This document shows, piece after piece, positions 29,923 through 30,379 of a DNA stretch of 30,379 bases (positions are counted from its first letter, which is position 1; each line of letters starts with the position of its first letter). The notes beneath the pieces were generated by a model that had not been told where the DNA came from, did no database searches, and worked only from the letters and a program-made list of their open reading frames with translations. The stretch is from a virus, in IMG/VR virus record IMGVR_UViG_3300047558_000422, positions 1-30,379 of that record, one strand, 5' to 3'. Both the position numbers and the translations under genes were made by a program.

Positions 29923-30154
29923 CACAATCGCAAAATGGGAACTGTTACACAGACAATCAATCGCTGAACGATTCAACGTTAAACCAACTACGATCGACAG
30001 TTGGCGACGCTTGCACTGGATAGATGGTATTCATTATCATCGATATGGAGAACGGGGGGTAATCTATTATTATGAGGTGTGTTACCACGAATTTACCCAC
30101 CGAGGTAAACGTGAGGAGCATTTACGGTGGGTTGCGGAAAACTGTAGCGAATAG
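29915..30154 (+). CDS. Small helix-turn-helix protein, excisionase/Cox-like
   Basis: This 79-aa protein starts MPNTIAKWELLHRQSIAERF. Residues ~14-32 (QSIAERFNVKPTTIDSWRRL) fit a helix-turn-helix of the excisionase or MerR-like type. It is followed by the 'wing' HYHRYGERGVIYYYEVCYHE typical of small Xis/AlpA/Cox-like DNA-binding proteins. It ends the plus-strand operon. It may be an excisionase or a repressor; no integrase is seen in this window to decide between them. Confidence 0.65.
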   Translation: MPNTIAKWELLHRQSIAERFNVKPTTIDSWRRLHWIDGIHYHRYGERGVIYYYEVCYHEFTHRGKREEHLRWVAENCSE

Positions 30155-30220
30155 GTGGACTACTTGCAGCCCCATCGTTGCGCCTGCTTTTTGTTTGGCG
30201 GGGTTCTGAGCAAAAAAAGA

Positions 30221-30244
30221 ACCCCCATCGGTGAAGATGGGGGT
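30221..30244 (-). terminator. Terminator for the minus-strand gene entering from the right
   Basis: ACCCCCATC (30221-30229) pairs with GATGGGGGT (30236-30244) around GGTGAA. On the minus strand it is followed by TCTTTTTTTG, a strong terminator 14 bases after the stop of the edge gene. On the plus strand the T run is weak. Confidence 0.85.
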
Positions 30245-30257
30245 GTGTGTTTCTGTT

Positions 30258-30379
30258 TCACGCCTCGCTGATCCATCCATTCTGGATATACGCTCTAATT
30301 GTTGGCCCCAAGTCCATTCCGTGACAGGCGCGGCAAAGCGTTTCTAGGCGTTCCATGATTAGTTCATAAGACCGCATTC
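30258..30379 (-). CDS. HNH-like CxxCH protein, partial (N-terminus beyond window or starts at edge)
   Basis: From the right edge the minus strand is open for 40 codons to TGA at 30260-30258: MRSYELIMERLETLCRACHG, then MDLGPTIRAYIQNGWISEA. The first visible ATG is two bases inside the edge and need not be the true start. The segment LETLCRACHG is like the second half of HNH endonucleases (typically 'LxTLCxxCHxxK'), though the following Lys is missing. It could equally be a short zinc-binding protein. A strong terminator follows its stop. Confidence 0.55.
   Translation of the reverse strand, partial: MRSYELIMERLETLCRACHGMDLGPTIRAYIQNGWISEA

Overview
The window looks like about 30 kb of a tailed bacteriophage or prophage with a long non-contractile (lambda-like, siphovirus) tail. 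The host is probably a cyanobacterium. That inference rests on the two KilA-N/BRO-like genes of a type I associate with cyanobacterial genomes, the cyanobacterial flavour of the hydrolase domains, and a few HIP1 octamers (GCGATCGC near 3425 and 12472). It is moderate, not proven. Nothing here identifies a species.

Layout. The virion module runs right to left on the minus strand. It holds a P22-type coat protein (24766-25962), a tail-tube-like protein (23927-24661), a 73-aa protein, two tail-assembly-chaperone-like ORFs joined by a possible -1 frameshift (22737-23716), small and unknown proteins (21861-22705), an inserted KilA/BRO-like gene (20750-21505), a membrane protein plus a C39-type peptidase (19136-20489), a 2626-aa tape measure (11167-19047), a gpJ-like tail-tip protein (3516-6902) and a tail-fibre cluster that leaves the window at base 1. 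Plus-strand accessory genes interrupt it at 7194-10983: a lambda gpI-like tail assembly gene in the 'wrong' orientation, a membrane-anchored DUF4352-like protein, a small unknown, a frameshifted ParB-like gene, and a structured-RNA/50-aa unit. At the right are two small plus-strand ORFs, a second KilA/BRO-like gene, and a plus-strand operon of a metallophosphoesterase, two unknowns and a helix-turn-helix protein. A minus-strand gene with a CxxCH motif enters from the right edge.

Four repeated non-coding systems stand out. (1) A family of about 118-bp triple-nested palindromes (five copies plus loose arms) flanks the accessory genes; its half-elements are reassorted between copies, which suggests recombination. 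The arm motif GTAAACCAG also recurs inside the phosphoesterase gene in different reading frames. (2) A shared promoter/operator (TATAAT followed by the quasi-palindrome TAGT-N8-ACTA) precedes gpJ, gpI, the tape measure and the 167-aa gene. (3) Two arrays of 11-12 strictly phased GGTNN pentamers sit just upstream of intrinsic terminators on the plus strand. (4) The two KilA/BRO-like genes share an identical 125-bp leader and a near-identical downstream terminator but have unrelated bodies, so they look like interchangeable cassettes.

Working together: the late genes build capsid and tail, the common operator probably co-ordinates part of the tail genes, and the palindromes mark boundaries where single-gene cassettes have been inserted or inverted. 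Functions of many small proteins remain unknown. No tRNA, rRNA, CRISPR array, integrase, terminase or portal gene was seen.
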